33,437 nt of DNA from Alistipes sp. GTDB lineage: Bacteria; Bacteroidota; Bacteroidia; Bacteroidales; Rikenellaceae. Shown here piece by piece: positions 22,772 through 32,058 of this stretch. How positions within the stretch are numbered: the stretch's first letter is position 1; every line of letters starts with the position of its first letter. Below the pieces are notes generated by a model. The model was not told where the DNA came from. It searched no databases and was given only the letters and a program-made list of their open reading frames with translations. The translations under genes and the position numbers were made by a program. The stretch is taken from assembly GCA_021201825.1 (NCBI GenBank), contig JAJQED010000028.1:148350-181786 (forward strand), in the 5' to 3' direction.

Positions 22772-24349
22772 ATGGCATTGAGTGAGGAGATAGGCAGGCG
22801 GAGGACGTTTGCGATCATCAGTCATCCGGATGCGGGGAAGACTACGTTGACCGAGAAGTTGTTGTTGTTCGGGGGTGCTATCCATGTGGCTGGTGCTGTA
22901 AAGAGCAATAAGATCAAGCGGGGTGCGACGTCGGACTTTATGGAGATAGAGCGGCAGAGGGGTATTTCGGTGGCCACGTCAGTAATGGGGTTCGATTATA
23001 AGGGGGTGAAGATCAATATACTGGACACTCCGGGACATGAGGATTTCGCCGAGGATACCTACAGGACGCTCACTGCCGTGGACAGTGTGATCATCGTGAT
23101 CGACGGGGCTAAGGGGGTGGAGACGCAGACCAGGAAGTTGATGGAGGTATGTCGGATGCGGCGGACCCCTGTGATGGTGTTCATCAACAAGATGGACCGT
23201 CCGTCCAAGGATCCGTTCGATCTTATGGACGAGGTGGAGAGCGAGCTGAAGATACGGGTAAGGCCGTTGGCGTTCCCGGTAAGTAACGGACCGACGTTCA
23301 AGGGGGTTTATAACCTGTACGAGAATAACCTGTCGCTGTTCCTGTCGGACAACCGGCAGACGGCCGACGGCGAGACGGTAGACATCACACTAGACGATCC
23401 GACGTTGGATGGATATATAGCGCCATTTACAGCCCGGTTGAAAGAGGACCTAGAGCTGGTGGAGGGGGTTTACGACAGTTTCGAGCGGGAGGCTTACCTG
23501 CACGGGGAGCTGGCTCCGGTGTTCTTCGGCAGCGCGATAAACAATTTCGGGGTGAGGGAACTGCTCGATTGTTTTATAAAGATCGCCCCGTCGCCACGGC
23601 CGTCGACCACACAGGAACGCACGGTGGACCCGTACGAGGAGAAAATGAGCGGGTTCGTATTTAAGATACACGCAAATATGGACCCGAACCACCGCGACCG
23701 CATCGCGTTCCTCAAGATATGTTCCGGCAGGTTCGAACGCAACAAACCTTACCTGCACGTACGCAGCGGCAAGAATATAAAATTCTCCTCGCCCACGGCG
23801 TTCATGGCCGAGAAAAAGTCCATCGTGGACGAGGCTTTCCCGGGGGATATAGTCGGGCTGCACGACACGGGGAACTTTAAGATCGGGGATACTTTCACCG
23901 AGGGGGAGAAGCTCAAGTTCACGGGCATACCCTCTTTCTCGCCGGAGCTGTTCCGGTATATCGAGAATGCCGACCCGCAGAAGTTCAAGCAGTTGTCAAA
24001 GGGTGTGGACCAGTTGATGGACGAGGGAGTGGCCCAGCTGTTCACCAGCCGACTGAACGGGCGAAAGATAATCGGGACCGTGGGGGCACTGCAGTTCGAG
24101 GTCATCCAGTACCGCCTGGAGCATGAATACAACGCCAAGTGCCGTTACGAGCCGATACAGATATATAAAGCGTGCTGGATCGAGAGCGACAATGCCGAGG
24201 AACTGGCAGACTTCATGAAACGCAAGCACGCCAATATGGCCATCGACAAACACGGCCGGGACGTATTCCTGGCCGACACCAGCTATGCACTGACGTTAGC
24301 CCAGGAGAAATTCCCGGACATCCGGTTCCATTTCACTTCGGAGTTCTGA
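22772..24349 (+). CDS. prfC: peptide chain release factor 3
   Basis: A translational GTPase that recycles RF1/RF2 after termination. The P-loop is [22 protein letters not shown] (residues 16-37). [23 protein letters not shown] is the switch-I region specific to RF3. DTPGHEDF and FINKMDR complete the G domain. Length 525 is usual. The 5' third has an unusually G- and T-rich coding strand (leucine mainly TTG, many GGG glycines), opposite to the 3' end of nadB; the 3' half returns to the CTG/CTC usage of the neighbours. It converges on the CPBP gene with only 2 bases between the stops. Confidence 0.96.
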   Translation: MALSEEIGRRRTFAIISHPDAGKTTLTEKLLLFGGAIHVAGAVKSNKIKRGATSDFMEIERQRGISVATSVMGFDYKGVKINILDTPGHEDFAEDTYRTLTAVDSVIIVIDGAKGVETQTRKLMEVCRMRRTPVMVFINKMDRPSKDPFDLMDEVESELKIRVRPLAFPVSNGPTFKGVYNLYENNLSLFLSDNRQTADGETVDITLDDPTLDGYIAPFTARLKEDLELVEGVYDSFEREAYLHGELAPVFFGSAINNFGVRELLDCFIKIAPSPRPSTTQERTVDPYEEKMSGFVFKIHANMDPNHRDRIAFLKICSGRFERNKPYLHVRSGKNIKFSSPTAFMAEKKSIVDEAFPGDIVGLHDTGNFKIGDTFTEGEKLKFTGIPSFSPELFRYIENADPQKFKQLSKGVDQLMDEGVAQLFTSRLNGRKIIGTVGALQFEVIQYRLEHEYNAKCRYEPIQIYKACWIESDNAEELADFMKRKHANMAIDKHGRDVFLADTSYALTLAQEKFPDIRFHFTSEF

Positions 24350-24351
24350 GC

Positions 24352-25035
24352 CTACTGGCCAAGCACGGCCATCATCGCGGTCAGGTTATAGAGGCAATGG
24401 ATCGCCATGGGTATCCATAGCCTTTTGGTAAGCAAATATATAAGCCCGAAGATTATAGCCGCGCTGAAATACATGCCGAACATATAACCGGAATAGATCG
24501 GGGCGAAGCTATGGATCAGGATGAACGGGAATGCGGCAAGCAGTAATGCGAGCCATTTGTTCACCCCTTTGAAAGTCAGCATCGAGATGTTGTATCCCCG
24601 GTAGACCAGTTCCTCGCAGAACCCGGCGCTGAAACAGCAGAATATCCACAAAAGCCTCTCCCGGGTGTCGAGCGGGTAGAACATGGACATCCAACCCATA
24701 TCCACAGTCGACTTTGCAGGGGCAGCCGATTCGGTGAAAAAGAAAATGCCCAGGGCGACGGCGACAAGGGCACCGATGACGATCAGGCTCCCTTTCTTAC
24801 AGAGGCCCAGCCCGATATCCCGCAGGGATATACCGTCCTTTTTGAGGAAATAAAACACAAGGATCACGCTTAACCAGTGCAGGGCCATAGTGCTGATCCA
24901 GTAAGTCGCATAATAGTCCCGGTTTCCCCTGCCCCACAGTTCCTGGCCCCACGGGGTCATGGCATTCAGAAAGTAAAGGGCCGGAAAGAGGAACATGGCC
25001 ACAATATGCCAGGTTTTGACTTTTCGAGTTTCCAT
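24352..25035 (-). CDS. CPBP-family intramembrane protease (CAAX/bacteriocin-processing type)
   Basis: 227 residues with six or more hydrophobic segments. The family motifs are present: FCEELVYRGY (Glu141-Glu142, Arg146), FILIHSF (His175) and IPMAIHCLYN (His213). These glutamate-histidine intramembrane proteases include CAAX prenyl proteases and bacteriocin self-immunity proteins; the substrate here is unknown. It lies downstream of the FAD-dependent oxidoreductase on the minus strand with a 66-base gap. Confidence 0.87.
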   Translation of the reverse strand: METRKVKTWHIVAMFLFPALYFLNAMTPWGQELWGRGNRDYYATYWISTMALHWLSVILVFYFLKKDGISLRDIGLGLCKKGSLIVIGALVAVALGIFFFTESAAPAKSTVDMGWMSMFYPLDTRERLLWIFCCFSAGFCEELVYRGYNISMLTFKGVNKWLALLLAAFPFILIHSFAPIYSGYMFGMYFSAAIIFGLIYLLTKRLWIPMAIHCLYNLTAMMAVLGQ

Positions 25036-25101
25036 AATATAAGTTTCAGTTAGGTTTTATTACAAGGTAGGCAATTCACCCGGGACAAACAAGCGTCCGG
25101 T

Positions 25102-26667
25102 TTAGCGCAGGCTGTCGGCCAGGGCGTCGGCTACACGCTCCCCGTCGAGGGCGGCGCTTATGATGCCCCCGGCATAGCCGGCACCCTCGCCTGCAGGGTA
25201 GAGTCCGGCGACTTCGGGATGGCAAAGCGTTGCCGGGTCACGGGGGATGCGTACGGGGGTGGATGTGCGCGATTCGACCCCGGTGACTATCGCTTCGTTC
25301 GTAACGAACCCGCGCATGCGGCGGCCGAACGCTTCCAACCCGCGGCGCAGGGAAACGGAAATAAACTCCGGAAGCCACCTGCCCATATCGGACGGGGTGA
25401 GGCCCGGGACATAAGAGGTGGCCGGCAGGTCGGGGGAAATTCTCCCCGCCGTAAAGTCGGCCACCCGCTGGGCGGGGGCGCGAAAAGGGTCGCCACCGTG
25501 GCGCCGGGCCTCCTGTTCCAGCCGCTGCTGGAACTCAAGGCCAGCAAGCACTCCGTAGCTTTCCCGTAACGGGGCGAGGTCTTCCTGCCGGATTTCCGTC
25601 ACTATACCCGAATTGGCATACGGGGAGTTGCGCCCGGACGGGGACATACCGTTTACCACCGATTCGTCCTCAGACGTCATGGCCGGGACGATAAAGCCAC
25701 CGGGACACATACAGAACGAGTAAACCCCGCGGCCGACCACCTGCTCGACAAGTGAGTAACTGGCCGCAGGGAGGTAATCGCCGCGCCCGGGCATTCGGTA
25801 CTGTATGCTGTCTATCAGCCGCTGGGGATGTTCGATACGGACCCCCATCGCGTAATTCTTCGCTTCGAGCCGGACCCCGGTACGGTGGAGCATCCGGTAG
25901 ACGTCCCGGGCCGAATGACCCGTTGCCAGTATTACGGCCGGAGTGTCTACCCGCTCCGTGGCACCCTCGCGGGTAAATTCTACATGGGCGATCTTGCCGT
26001 CGGAGATGCCAATGCCGGTAACCCTGGCTCCGAACAGCACCCGGCCCCCGCTGGCCTCGATGGTTTCGCGTATCCGGGTGATAACGCCCGGCAGGCGGTC
26101 GGTACCGATATGGGGATGGGCATCGCTGAGGATCTCGGGCGACGCCCCGTGGTAGACAAGAATATGGAGGGCTTTATTGTAATCCCCGCGTTTTTTGGAA
26201 CGGGTATAGAGCTTGCCGTCGGAGAACGTACCCGCCCCGCCCTCGCCGAAAGCATAGTTGGAATCGGGGTCGAGAGCGATGTTACGGTTTATGGACGCGA
26301 TGTCTTTCTTACGCTCGGCTATGGTTTTGCCCCGTTCGAGGATAACGGGGCGGACGCCCCGCTCGATCAACCGCAGGGCGGCGAACAGGCCCGCCGGTCC
26401 CGCCCCGACAACGACCGCCTCCGGCCTGGCGCTGACGTCGGGATAGTCGAAACGGACCGGCTCGGGAGGCGCCTCGCGGTCCACAAAAAGCTCGACGGTG
26501 AGATGCACCTTGACGGCGCCGCGCCGGGCGTCTATGGACCGTTTAACGACCCGCGCAAGAGCCACCCGGCCTTCGTCCACCCCGGCGGCTTTGGCTGCCG
26601 CCGCCGTATAAGCGGCGGGAAGCGAAGCGGCCCTCGGGCTGAGCGTTACCTGGACCTTTACCGGCAT
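25102..26667 (-). CDS. NAD(P)/FAD-dependent oxidoreductase (COG2509-like)
   Basis: 521 residues. A ~75-residue N-terminal domain (VQVTLSPRAASLPAAYTAAA) precedes the FAD motif VVVGAGPAGLFAALRLIERG (G88, G90, G93), as in the uncharacterised dehydrogenases of COG2509. SNYAFGEGGAGTFSDGKLYTR and VILATGHSARDVYRML are typical of this group, as is the C-terminal VAGLYPAGEGAGYAGGIISAALDGERVA. The biological substrate is not known. It starts 33 bases after the transglutaminase-like gene stop and is probably co-transcribed with it. Confidence 0.88.
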   Translation of the reverse strand: MPVKVQVTLSPRAASLPAAYTAAAAKAAGVDEGRVALARVVKRSIDARRGAVKVHLTVELFVDREAPPEPVRFDYPDVSARPEAVVVGAGPAGLFAALRLIERGVRPVILERGKTIAERKKDIASINRNIALDPDSNYAFGEGGAGTFSDGKLYTRSKKRGDYNKALHILVYHGASPEILSDAHPHIGTDRLPGVITRIRETIEASGGRVLFGARVTGIGISDGKIAHVEFTREGATERVDTPAVILATGHSARDVYRMLHRTGVRLEAKNYAMGVRIEHPQRLIDSIQYRMPGRGDYLPAASYSLVEQVVGRGVYSFCMCPGGFIVPAMTSEDESVVNGMSPSGRNSPYANSGIVTEIRQEDLAPLRESYGVLAGLEFQQRLEQEARRHGGDPFRAPAQRVADFTAGRISPDLPATSYVPGLTPSDMGRWLPEFISVSLRRGLEAFGRRMRGFVTNEAIVTGVESRTSTPVRIPRDPATLCHPEVAGLYPAGEGAGYAGGIISAALDGERVADALADSLR

Positions 26668-26700
26668 CCGGAACCGTTTAAATTCTTTTCCATTCTCGGG

Positions 26701-27936
26701 TTACTGCTTATCGAAAACCGGGGGCTGCCAGAAATAGTCAGCATCGCTGGTCATTATAAACTGGTCCGACGTGTAGTAAGGGTTCCGGTAACCTTCGGGA
26801 ACGAGCCCCACGTATTGCCAGTTGTTGTCGAAATAGGGAGACTCCAACGCAAAATAACTTTTGACGGGAACCCGCAGCCAGTAGAGGTTCTTGGCCATAT
26901 AATAGTCGAGGTAATAGCCCTTTGTCTGCGGGGTTTCGTTGTTATGGTTGGCATCCTCGTTCAGGAAATAGGGCCTGCCGTCACGCATTCGTTCCCGCAC
27001 CTCCCCGATACCGAGCAGCAGCCCGTTCTCGTCCGTGACGTAAGCGTTGAACGACGGGTCCATCCACACCCATTTACCCAGCTGGGTGGACCATACGCTG
27101 TTTATCACATGGCAATCCGGGTCGTCGGGGTTTTGGGGATGGCAGGTCACAAAGCGCGACTTGAACCCCATGGCGTGGTAACAATCGTTGAGCACGATGG
27201 CCAGCTGGCGGCAGTTGATGCCCCGGCCATCGTTAGCCTTTGAGTAATTATAGAGGTCTATGGCCGTATTGGCGCAATATGCCCTATGGCTCCCGTTATG
27301 GGGGATAAGGTTATGGACAAAGGTCATAAGGTTGATGATCTGCGAGACCTCGTCGCCGTCACCGACCACCTCGTCAAGCTTCAGGTATTCCCTCACGGTG
27401 CGGATACGTCCGTTGCGGGGATCCTCATAACCGAATTCGGGATAGAGGGATGTGTTCTCGGTGCGGTACGGGCCGCATTCGCGCAGGATGGCCATATAGT
27501 CCCCTTTCTCGCGCATCTTTTCGATAATGGCGGCAAACCGCGGATCATGCCTTATATTCTCCAGGTCGGGGTCCTCCATGGCCCAGGCATACTCATAGAA
27601 GCCGTGGTCGTAAGCCTTGTCGAGGGCGGCCAGGGCCTCCTCCGTCCGGGACTCGAGGCTGAGGTAACACGCGAGGTTATAATAGTTCGAGCCGAAGAAA
27701 TAACGGAAATCCCAGTGCTCCGGATCTTGCTCTTGATGCCATTCAAACAGTTTGTTACACTCGCGTAAAATCTCGACGGCCAGCCCGTAATCTCCGGCCG
27801 TTATGGCTTCACTTGCCCGTATGTTACAATCTTCGAAGACCGCCTCCAATTCCTGATAGGTCGGGCGTTCGTAATCTTGTGCCGCTAATCCCGCAAAGCA
27901 GCTGGCGGCCAACAGAAGTAAAATTATCTTTTTCAT
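26701..27936 (-). CDS. secreted transglutaminase-like protein with N-terminal helical repeats
   Basis: 411 residues from the ATG at 27936, which gives a clean signal peptide (MKKIILLLLAASCFAGLAAQ); the longer frame upstream has no signal-like start. The N-terminal half (to about residue 140) is helical and TPR-like. The C-terminal transglutaminase-like fold has Cys242 in RGINCRQLAIVLND, His276 in PDCHVINSVW and Asp293 in WVWMDPSFNAYV, so the Cys-His-Asp triad is intact. These domains usually act as proteases or peptide-linking enzymes in the periplasm. The end contains FALESPYFDNNWQYVGLVPEGY. Substrate unknown. Divergent from the GT2 gene. Confidence 0.82.
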   Translation of the reverse strand: MKKIILLLLAASCFAGLAAQDYERPTYQELEAVFEDCNIRASEAITAGDYGLAVEILRECNKLFEWHQEQDPEHWDFRYFFGSNYYNLACYLSLESRTEEALAALDKAYDHGFYEYAWAMEDPDLENIRHDPRFAAIIEKMREKGDYMAILRECGPYRTENTSLYPEFGYEDPRNGRIRTVREYLKLDEVVGDGDEVSQIINLMTFVHNLIPHNGSHRAYCANTAIDLYNYSKANDGRGINCRQLAIVLNDCYHAMGFKSRFVTCHPQNPDDPDCHVINSVWSTQLGKWVWMDPSFNAYVTDENGLLLGIGEVRERMRDGRPYFLNEDANHNNETPQTKGYYLDYYMAKNLYWLRVPVKSYFALESPYFDNNWQYVGLVPEGYRNPYYTSDQFIMTSDADYFWQPPVFDKQ

Positions 27937-28026
27937 AACCGATGGATTATTTATTGCAGCCTGTGTAAAGCCGTCTCCGGACGGCGTCAAAGTGCGATAA
28001 AATTACTGTTTTTAGCGAAAATTACA

Positions 28027-28034
28027 TAATTTTA
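28027..28034 (+). promoter_or_regulatory. candidate -7 element of the GT2-dihydroorotase unit
   Basis: TAATTTTA fits TAnnTTTG except the last base, 35 bases before the GT2 start codon, in a divergent AT-rich region. A 6-bp GC-rich hairpin (27970-27985) lies between it and the transglutaminase-like gene. Confidence 0.35.
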
Positions 28035-28069
28035 CGTTCCGTACCCCCATTAAGGTCCCGGAACCACCG

Positions 28070-28810
28070 ATGAAAAAAGTCGTTATAATCCCCACATACA
28101 ACGAGAGCGAAAATATAGTGCCGATGATCGAAAAGGTATTTTCGCTCGAGGGCGGTTTCGACCTGCTGGTTATCGACGACGGCTCGCCGGACGGTACGGC
28201 CGGCCTTGTCCGGGACCGGCAGCAGGCCTACCCGGGCCGCCTGCACCTGATCGAACGCAGCGGCAAGCTGGGCCTCGGTACCGCCTACCTGGCCGGTTTC
28301 CGCTGGGCGCTGGACCGGGGTTACGACTACGTTTTCGAAATGGACTGCGACTTCTCGCATAACCCGGACGATCTGATGCGGCTGTACCGCGAGGCTCTGG
28401 ACGGGGCGGATATGGTTGTCGGCTCGAGGTACATTTGCGGGGTCAACGTGATCAACTGGCCCATGGGGCGCCTGCTGATGTCCTATTTTGCGTCGGTCTA
28501 TATCCGGATAGCCACGGGGATGCCCGTCCGGGACGCTACGGCAGGGTTCGTATGCTATTCCCGCCGGGTGCTGGAGACGATAGACCTGGACCGTATAAGG
28601 ATGAAAGGCTACGGCTTCCAGGTGGAAATGAAGTATGCGGCGTGGCGGCTTAAATTCAAAATAAAGGAGGTCTCCATTATCTTTATGGAAAGGGTGCGCG
28701 GCTCGTCGAAGATGAGCAGCGGCATTTTCGGCGAAGCGTTCTGGGGCGTTATGGCCCTGCGCCTGCGCCGCATCCGCCCGCGCCATACGGACCCGGGAGA
28801 CCGAGAATAA
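28070..28810 (+). CDS. polyprenol-phosphate mannosyltransferase-like family-2 glycosyltransferase
   Basis: A GT-A fold enzyme that resembles dolichol/polyprenol-phosphate mannose synthase. MKKVVIIPTYNESENI starts the fold. VIDDGSPDGTAGLVRD (Asp36-Asp37) and the DxD motif FEMDCDFSHNPDDL (Asp92, Asp94) bind nucleotide sugar and metal. GLGTAYLAGFRWAL and MKGYGFQVEMKYAAW are typical of this subfamily. 246 residues with no C-terminal membrane segments, as in the soluble or peripheral DPM1 type. The dihydroorotase gene starts 6 bases after its stop. Confidence 0.88.
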   Translation: MKKVVIIPTYNESENIVPMIEKVFSLEGGFDLLVIDDGSPDGTAGLVRDRQQAYPGRLHLIERSGKLGLGTAYLAGFRWALDRGYDYVFEMDCDFSHNPDDLMRLYREALDGADMVVGSRYICGVNVINWPMGRLLMSYFASVYIRIATGMPVRDATAGFVCYSRRVLETIDLDRIRMKGYGFQVEMKYAAWRLKFKIKEVSIIFMERVRGSSKMSSGIFGEAFWGVMALRLRRIRPRHTDPGDRE

Positions 28811-28816
28811 ACCGAT

Positions 28817-30163
28817 ATGGAATACACTCTTATAGCGAACGGGACGGTCGTAAACCAGATGCGCTCGTTTCCCGGCTACGTATTTTACGGCGGGGATACG
28901 ATCCTGGCGGTCGGCGAGGGGGACTACCATAGCGGCGGCGACAGGCCGCACCCGGATGTGGTTATCGACGCCACGGGAATGCTCGTCATACCGGGGGTGA
29001 TCGACGACCAGGTGCATTTCCGCGAACCCGGCTTGACGGAAAAGGGTGATATCGCTTCCGAATCTGCGGCCGCGGCCGCAGGCGGGGTAACTTCGTTTAT
29101 GGAGATGCCCAACACCCGGCCCGCCACCACCAGCCAGAGGGAATGGGAATGGAAGATGGAGCGTGCCGACAAAACCTCGGCTGTCAATTACGCGTTCTAC
29201 TTGGGGGCCGACAACGGGAATATCGACGCCATCCGCCGCTTAGACCCCAGGCGGATATGCGGCGTCAAGGTATTCATGGGCTCGTCGACAGGTAATATGC
29301 TGGTGGACGACCGCAAAGCCCTGTCGGCCATCTTTGCCGAGAGTCCCGTCCTTATCGCTACCCATTGCGAGTACGAGCCGCTGATCCGCGAGAACACGGC
29401 GAAATACCGCGCGAAATACGGGGAGGACATCGCTCCCGCCATGCATCCCCTTATCCGCAGCGCCGAAGCATGTTACCGCTCTTCGGCGGCGGCCGTCGAG
29501 CTGGCTGACCGTTACGGTACGCATCTGCACGTTTTACACCTCAGCACAGCCCGCGAGCTCGCTTTGTTCGACACCAAGCCGCTTGGGGACAAGAAGATAA
29601 CTGCCGAAGTTTGCGTCCACCACTTGTGGTTCGACGACGGGGATTACGCCACCCGTGGCAACCTTATAAAGTGGAACCCCGCGATCAAGACCCGGGAGGA
29701 CCGGGACGCATTGCGGGAGGGCCTGCTTAACGGCAGGCTGGACATAGTGGCCACCGACCACGCCCCGCATACCATGGACGAGAAATCGCAGGGCTACTGG
29801 CAATGCCCCTCCGGGGCGCCGTTCGTACAGCATTCGCTGCCCGTGATGCTGGAACTGGCGCGGCAGGGCGTTTTGAGCGTCGAACAAGCGGTGGACAAGA
29901 TGTGCCACGCCCCGGCCCAGAGGTTCCGGGTCGCCGGCCGTGGTTACCTAAGGGAGGGCTACAAGGCCGATATCACCATTGTTGACCCCGGCGCACGATA
30001 TACGGTCGGCAAGGAAAATATTCTTTACAAATGCGGCTGGTCGCCCATCGAGGGTACGGAACTGACCCACAAGGTGGTGCGGACCATAGTGAACGGCCGC
30101 ACGGTATGGGACGGCAAGCGGGTGGTTGCCCGCTCGGCCGAAGCGTTGGTCTTCGACCGCTGA
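28817..30163 (+). CDS. pyrC: dihydroorotase
   Basis: Interconverts carbamoyl aspartate and dihydroorotate. The amidohydrolase metal site is IDDQVHFREPGLTEKGDI (His67, Arg69); the first His of the usual HxH is Gln65, a variant I associate with Bacteroidetes dihydroorotases. The carbamylated-lysine strand ICGVKVFMGSSTGNML, ATHCEYEP, HVLHLSTARE and the catalytic VATDHAPHTMDEK are all present. 448 residues is normal for the class-I-like bacterial enzyme. Coupled to the GT2 gene by a 6-base gap. The Gln could weaken one metal site, but the remaining ligands are intact. Confidence 0.93.
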   Translation: MEYTLIANGTVVNQMRSFPGYVFYGGDTILAVGEGDYHSGGDRPHPDVVIDATGMLVIPGVIDDQVHFREPGLTEKGDIASESAAAAAGGVTSFMEMPNTRPATTSQREWEWKMERADKTSAVNYAFYLGADNGNIDAIRRLDPRRICGVKVFMGSSTGNMLVDDRKALSAIFAESPVLIATHCEYEPLIRENTAKYRAKYGEDIAPAMHPLIRSAEACYRSSAAAVELADRYGTHLHVLHLSTARELALFDTKPLGDKKITAEVCVHHLWFDDGDYATRGNLIKWNPAIKTREDRDALREGLLNGRLDIVATDHAPHTMDEKSQGYWQCPSGAPFVQHSLPVMLELARQGVLSVEQAVDKMCHAPAQRFRVAGRGYLREGYKADITIVDPGARYTVGKENILYKCGWSPIEGTELTHKVVRTIVNGRTVWDGKRVVARSAEALVFDR

Positions 30164-30229
30164 CGACGATTTTGAACCGCCGACCCATACGCCAAGCTAA
30201 CCCCAACACCCTTATAATAACTCTTGGAT

Positions 30230-31975
30230 ATGAAAAAAACCGGACCCACCGCCTACATCCGGGACACCCTCGGGAAGATGCGGGCCTTATTGTTCAGATA
30301 CCCGGTAGAGTTCGCCGTCGCCGTCACGGCATTGGTTACCGGATGTATGATGTATGAGGAAGTGCCTATCCTGGTAAGCGTTGCCACACCGCATGTATTC
30401 GCCTTTGCACTTATGCTGAACTTCCTGTTCCGCCGCGGGCCGGGCCGCTGGGCCTATTACCTGTCCTGGCTTCCGCTTGTTCCGCTTTTCTTCTTCGATA
30501 TCGACCCGTGGACCATGTCTGCGGAATACAACATCGAACTGATATGCCTTATGCTGGCCGTTCCGGTAGTGAAATGCCGGACCGGGAACCGGGATTTCGT
30601 GGGGGCGAACTGGTGGTGGTTCTCGGGGATAGTAATCGCGGGATTCATGTGCCTGGTCGGGTGGATCCTCTTCTATTCGCTTCTTTTTGCGGCCAACGAA
30701 CTGTTGGGCGTTTACTGGTATTATTCCCGGGGGGCAGCGTATTTCAACGTTTTCATTTTCACCGTCGGTTTCGCAATGCTGCTGCTGTCGTACCTGACGC
30801 GGTACGAGGGCAGAATGCCGGAAAAGACCGGGGTGCTCTCGGCCATGCTGGACTATATACTCACCCCGGTAATCCTGGCCTACAACCTGTTGTTTTATAT
30901 CTACCTGGGGTTCAGTGCCGTACAGTGGGAACTTCCGGCCGGTTACGTCGCGGTGATGGTTTTCGCCCTGACCCTTTCGGCATTCCTTATCAAAGCCCTG
31001 CGGGAACTGCTTCCGCACAAACGGTACGGGTGGTACTACGACAACCTGAGCTACATTTCCATACCGGCCCTCCTGCTCTTTTGGGTCGGCACCGGCTACC
31101 GTATCTGCGAGTACGGCTTTACCGAAGCCCGGGTATACCTTATGATCTGCGGGATCATAATGACCGTATCGCTGGCCGCATTCGCCCGTAAGGGCCGTGG
31201 CGATTACCGCCGTTGCTGGATACTGGCCATCGCCCTGCTCGGCATTTTTACGTTCGTAACACCGATAAATGCCGAGAGAATCGGCATATACTCCCAGACC
31301 CGGCGTTTGGTAAAACTCGCGAAAGAACTGGACTTGCTTGAAAACGATCGCCGGCTCAAAGAGGTATATACCCTGCCGGACGAAAACATGGAGATGGTAT
31401 TAAAATTTATCGAGCTGCAGGAAGCCTACCGGTATGTTTTCTATAACAGCGGCAACGACTGGGGCGTCCACAACCCACACACGTTCGGGCAGGGCCTTAT
31501 AGACCCGGCCCTGGACCCCAATGCGGACACCTCCGGGCATATTTTTGCAGATCACCCGTCCAGCGTTTTCGACACCCGGGACATCCGGTGCATAGTTTAT
31601 GCCGGCCATGAATGGAGCAACAGCGACTATATCTACCTGTGGAGCAATGACCATCTGATAATATGCTGGAACGGCAAGGGGGAACAGGTGCTCGACCCTA
31701 TAACCACCGACATACCCGTCGAGGTCGATAAATACCTGCCGGTCTGGATCGGGGCCGTAGATACCATATTCGACGATATGCTATCCCGGGCCGGACTCAG
31801 CTCGCGTGAGATCATTGAAAATGAAACAGACCTGACCCCGGAACAGGAATACGCCCTGACGACCTATGAAGACGGGCCACTGCGGCTCTTCTTCGACGGA
31901 GTTTACCTCTATCCGCTCCGTACCAAGAAGATTCAATACGACCATTACCGTTTAATGGTGTTGGTGAAACAGTAG
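30230..31975 (+). CDS. DUF4153-type polytopic membrane protein
   Basis: 581 residues from the ATG at 30230. The N-terminal ~370 residues contain about 10-11 hydrophobic segments separated by short loops (for example FAVAVTALVTGCMMY, WWWFSGIVIAGFMCLVGWIL, ALLLFWVGTGYRICEY). TRYEGRMPEKTGVLSAMLDYILTPVILAYN and YGWYYDN are segments I associate with DUF4153. A hydrophilic ~200-residue C-terminal part follows (RIGIYSQTRRLVKLAKELDLL onward), probably outside the inner membrane. Function unknown. A TATAAT lies at 30212-30217 but no Bacteroidetes -7 box is clear. The gene is downstream of the dihydroorotase gene. Confidence 0.8.
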   Translation: MKKTGPTAYIRDTLGKMRALLFRYPVEFAVAVTALVTGCMMYEEVPILVSVATPHVFAFALMLNFLFRRGPGRWAYYLSWLPLVPLFFFDIDPWTMSAEYNIELICLMLAVPVVKCRTGNRDFVGANWWWFSGIVIAGFMCLVGWILFYSLLFAANELLGVYWYYSRGAAYFNVFIFTVGFAMLLLSYLTRYEGRMPEKTGVLSAMLDYILTPVILAYNLLFYIYLGFSAVQWELPAGYVAVMVFALTLSAFLIKALRELLPHKRYGWYYDNLSYISIPALLLFWVGTGYRICEYGFTEARVYLMICGIIMTVSLAAFARKGRGDYRRCWILAIALLGIFTFVTPINAERIGIYSQTRRLVKLAKELDLLENDRRLKEVYTLPDENMEMVLKFIELQEAYRYVFYNSGNDWGVHNPHTFGQGLIDPALDPNADTSGHIFADHPSSVFDTRDIRCIVYAGHEWSNSDYIYLWSNDHLIICWNGKGEQVLDPITTDIPVEVDKYLPVWIGAVDTIFDDMLSRAGLSSREIIENETDLTPEQEYALTTYEDGPLRLFFDGVYLYPLRTKKIQYDHYRLMVLVKQ

Positions 31976-32058
31976 CTTTTGAGTTTTAGAAAGTTAAATT
32001 AAAAAATATGTAACGGAAAACTAACTTACCCAAAAAATATCATTTCAAACTTAACCCG

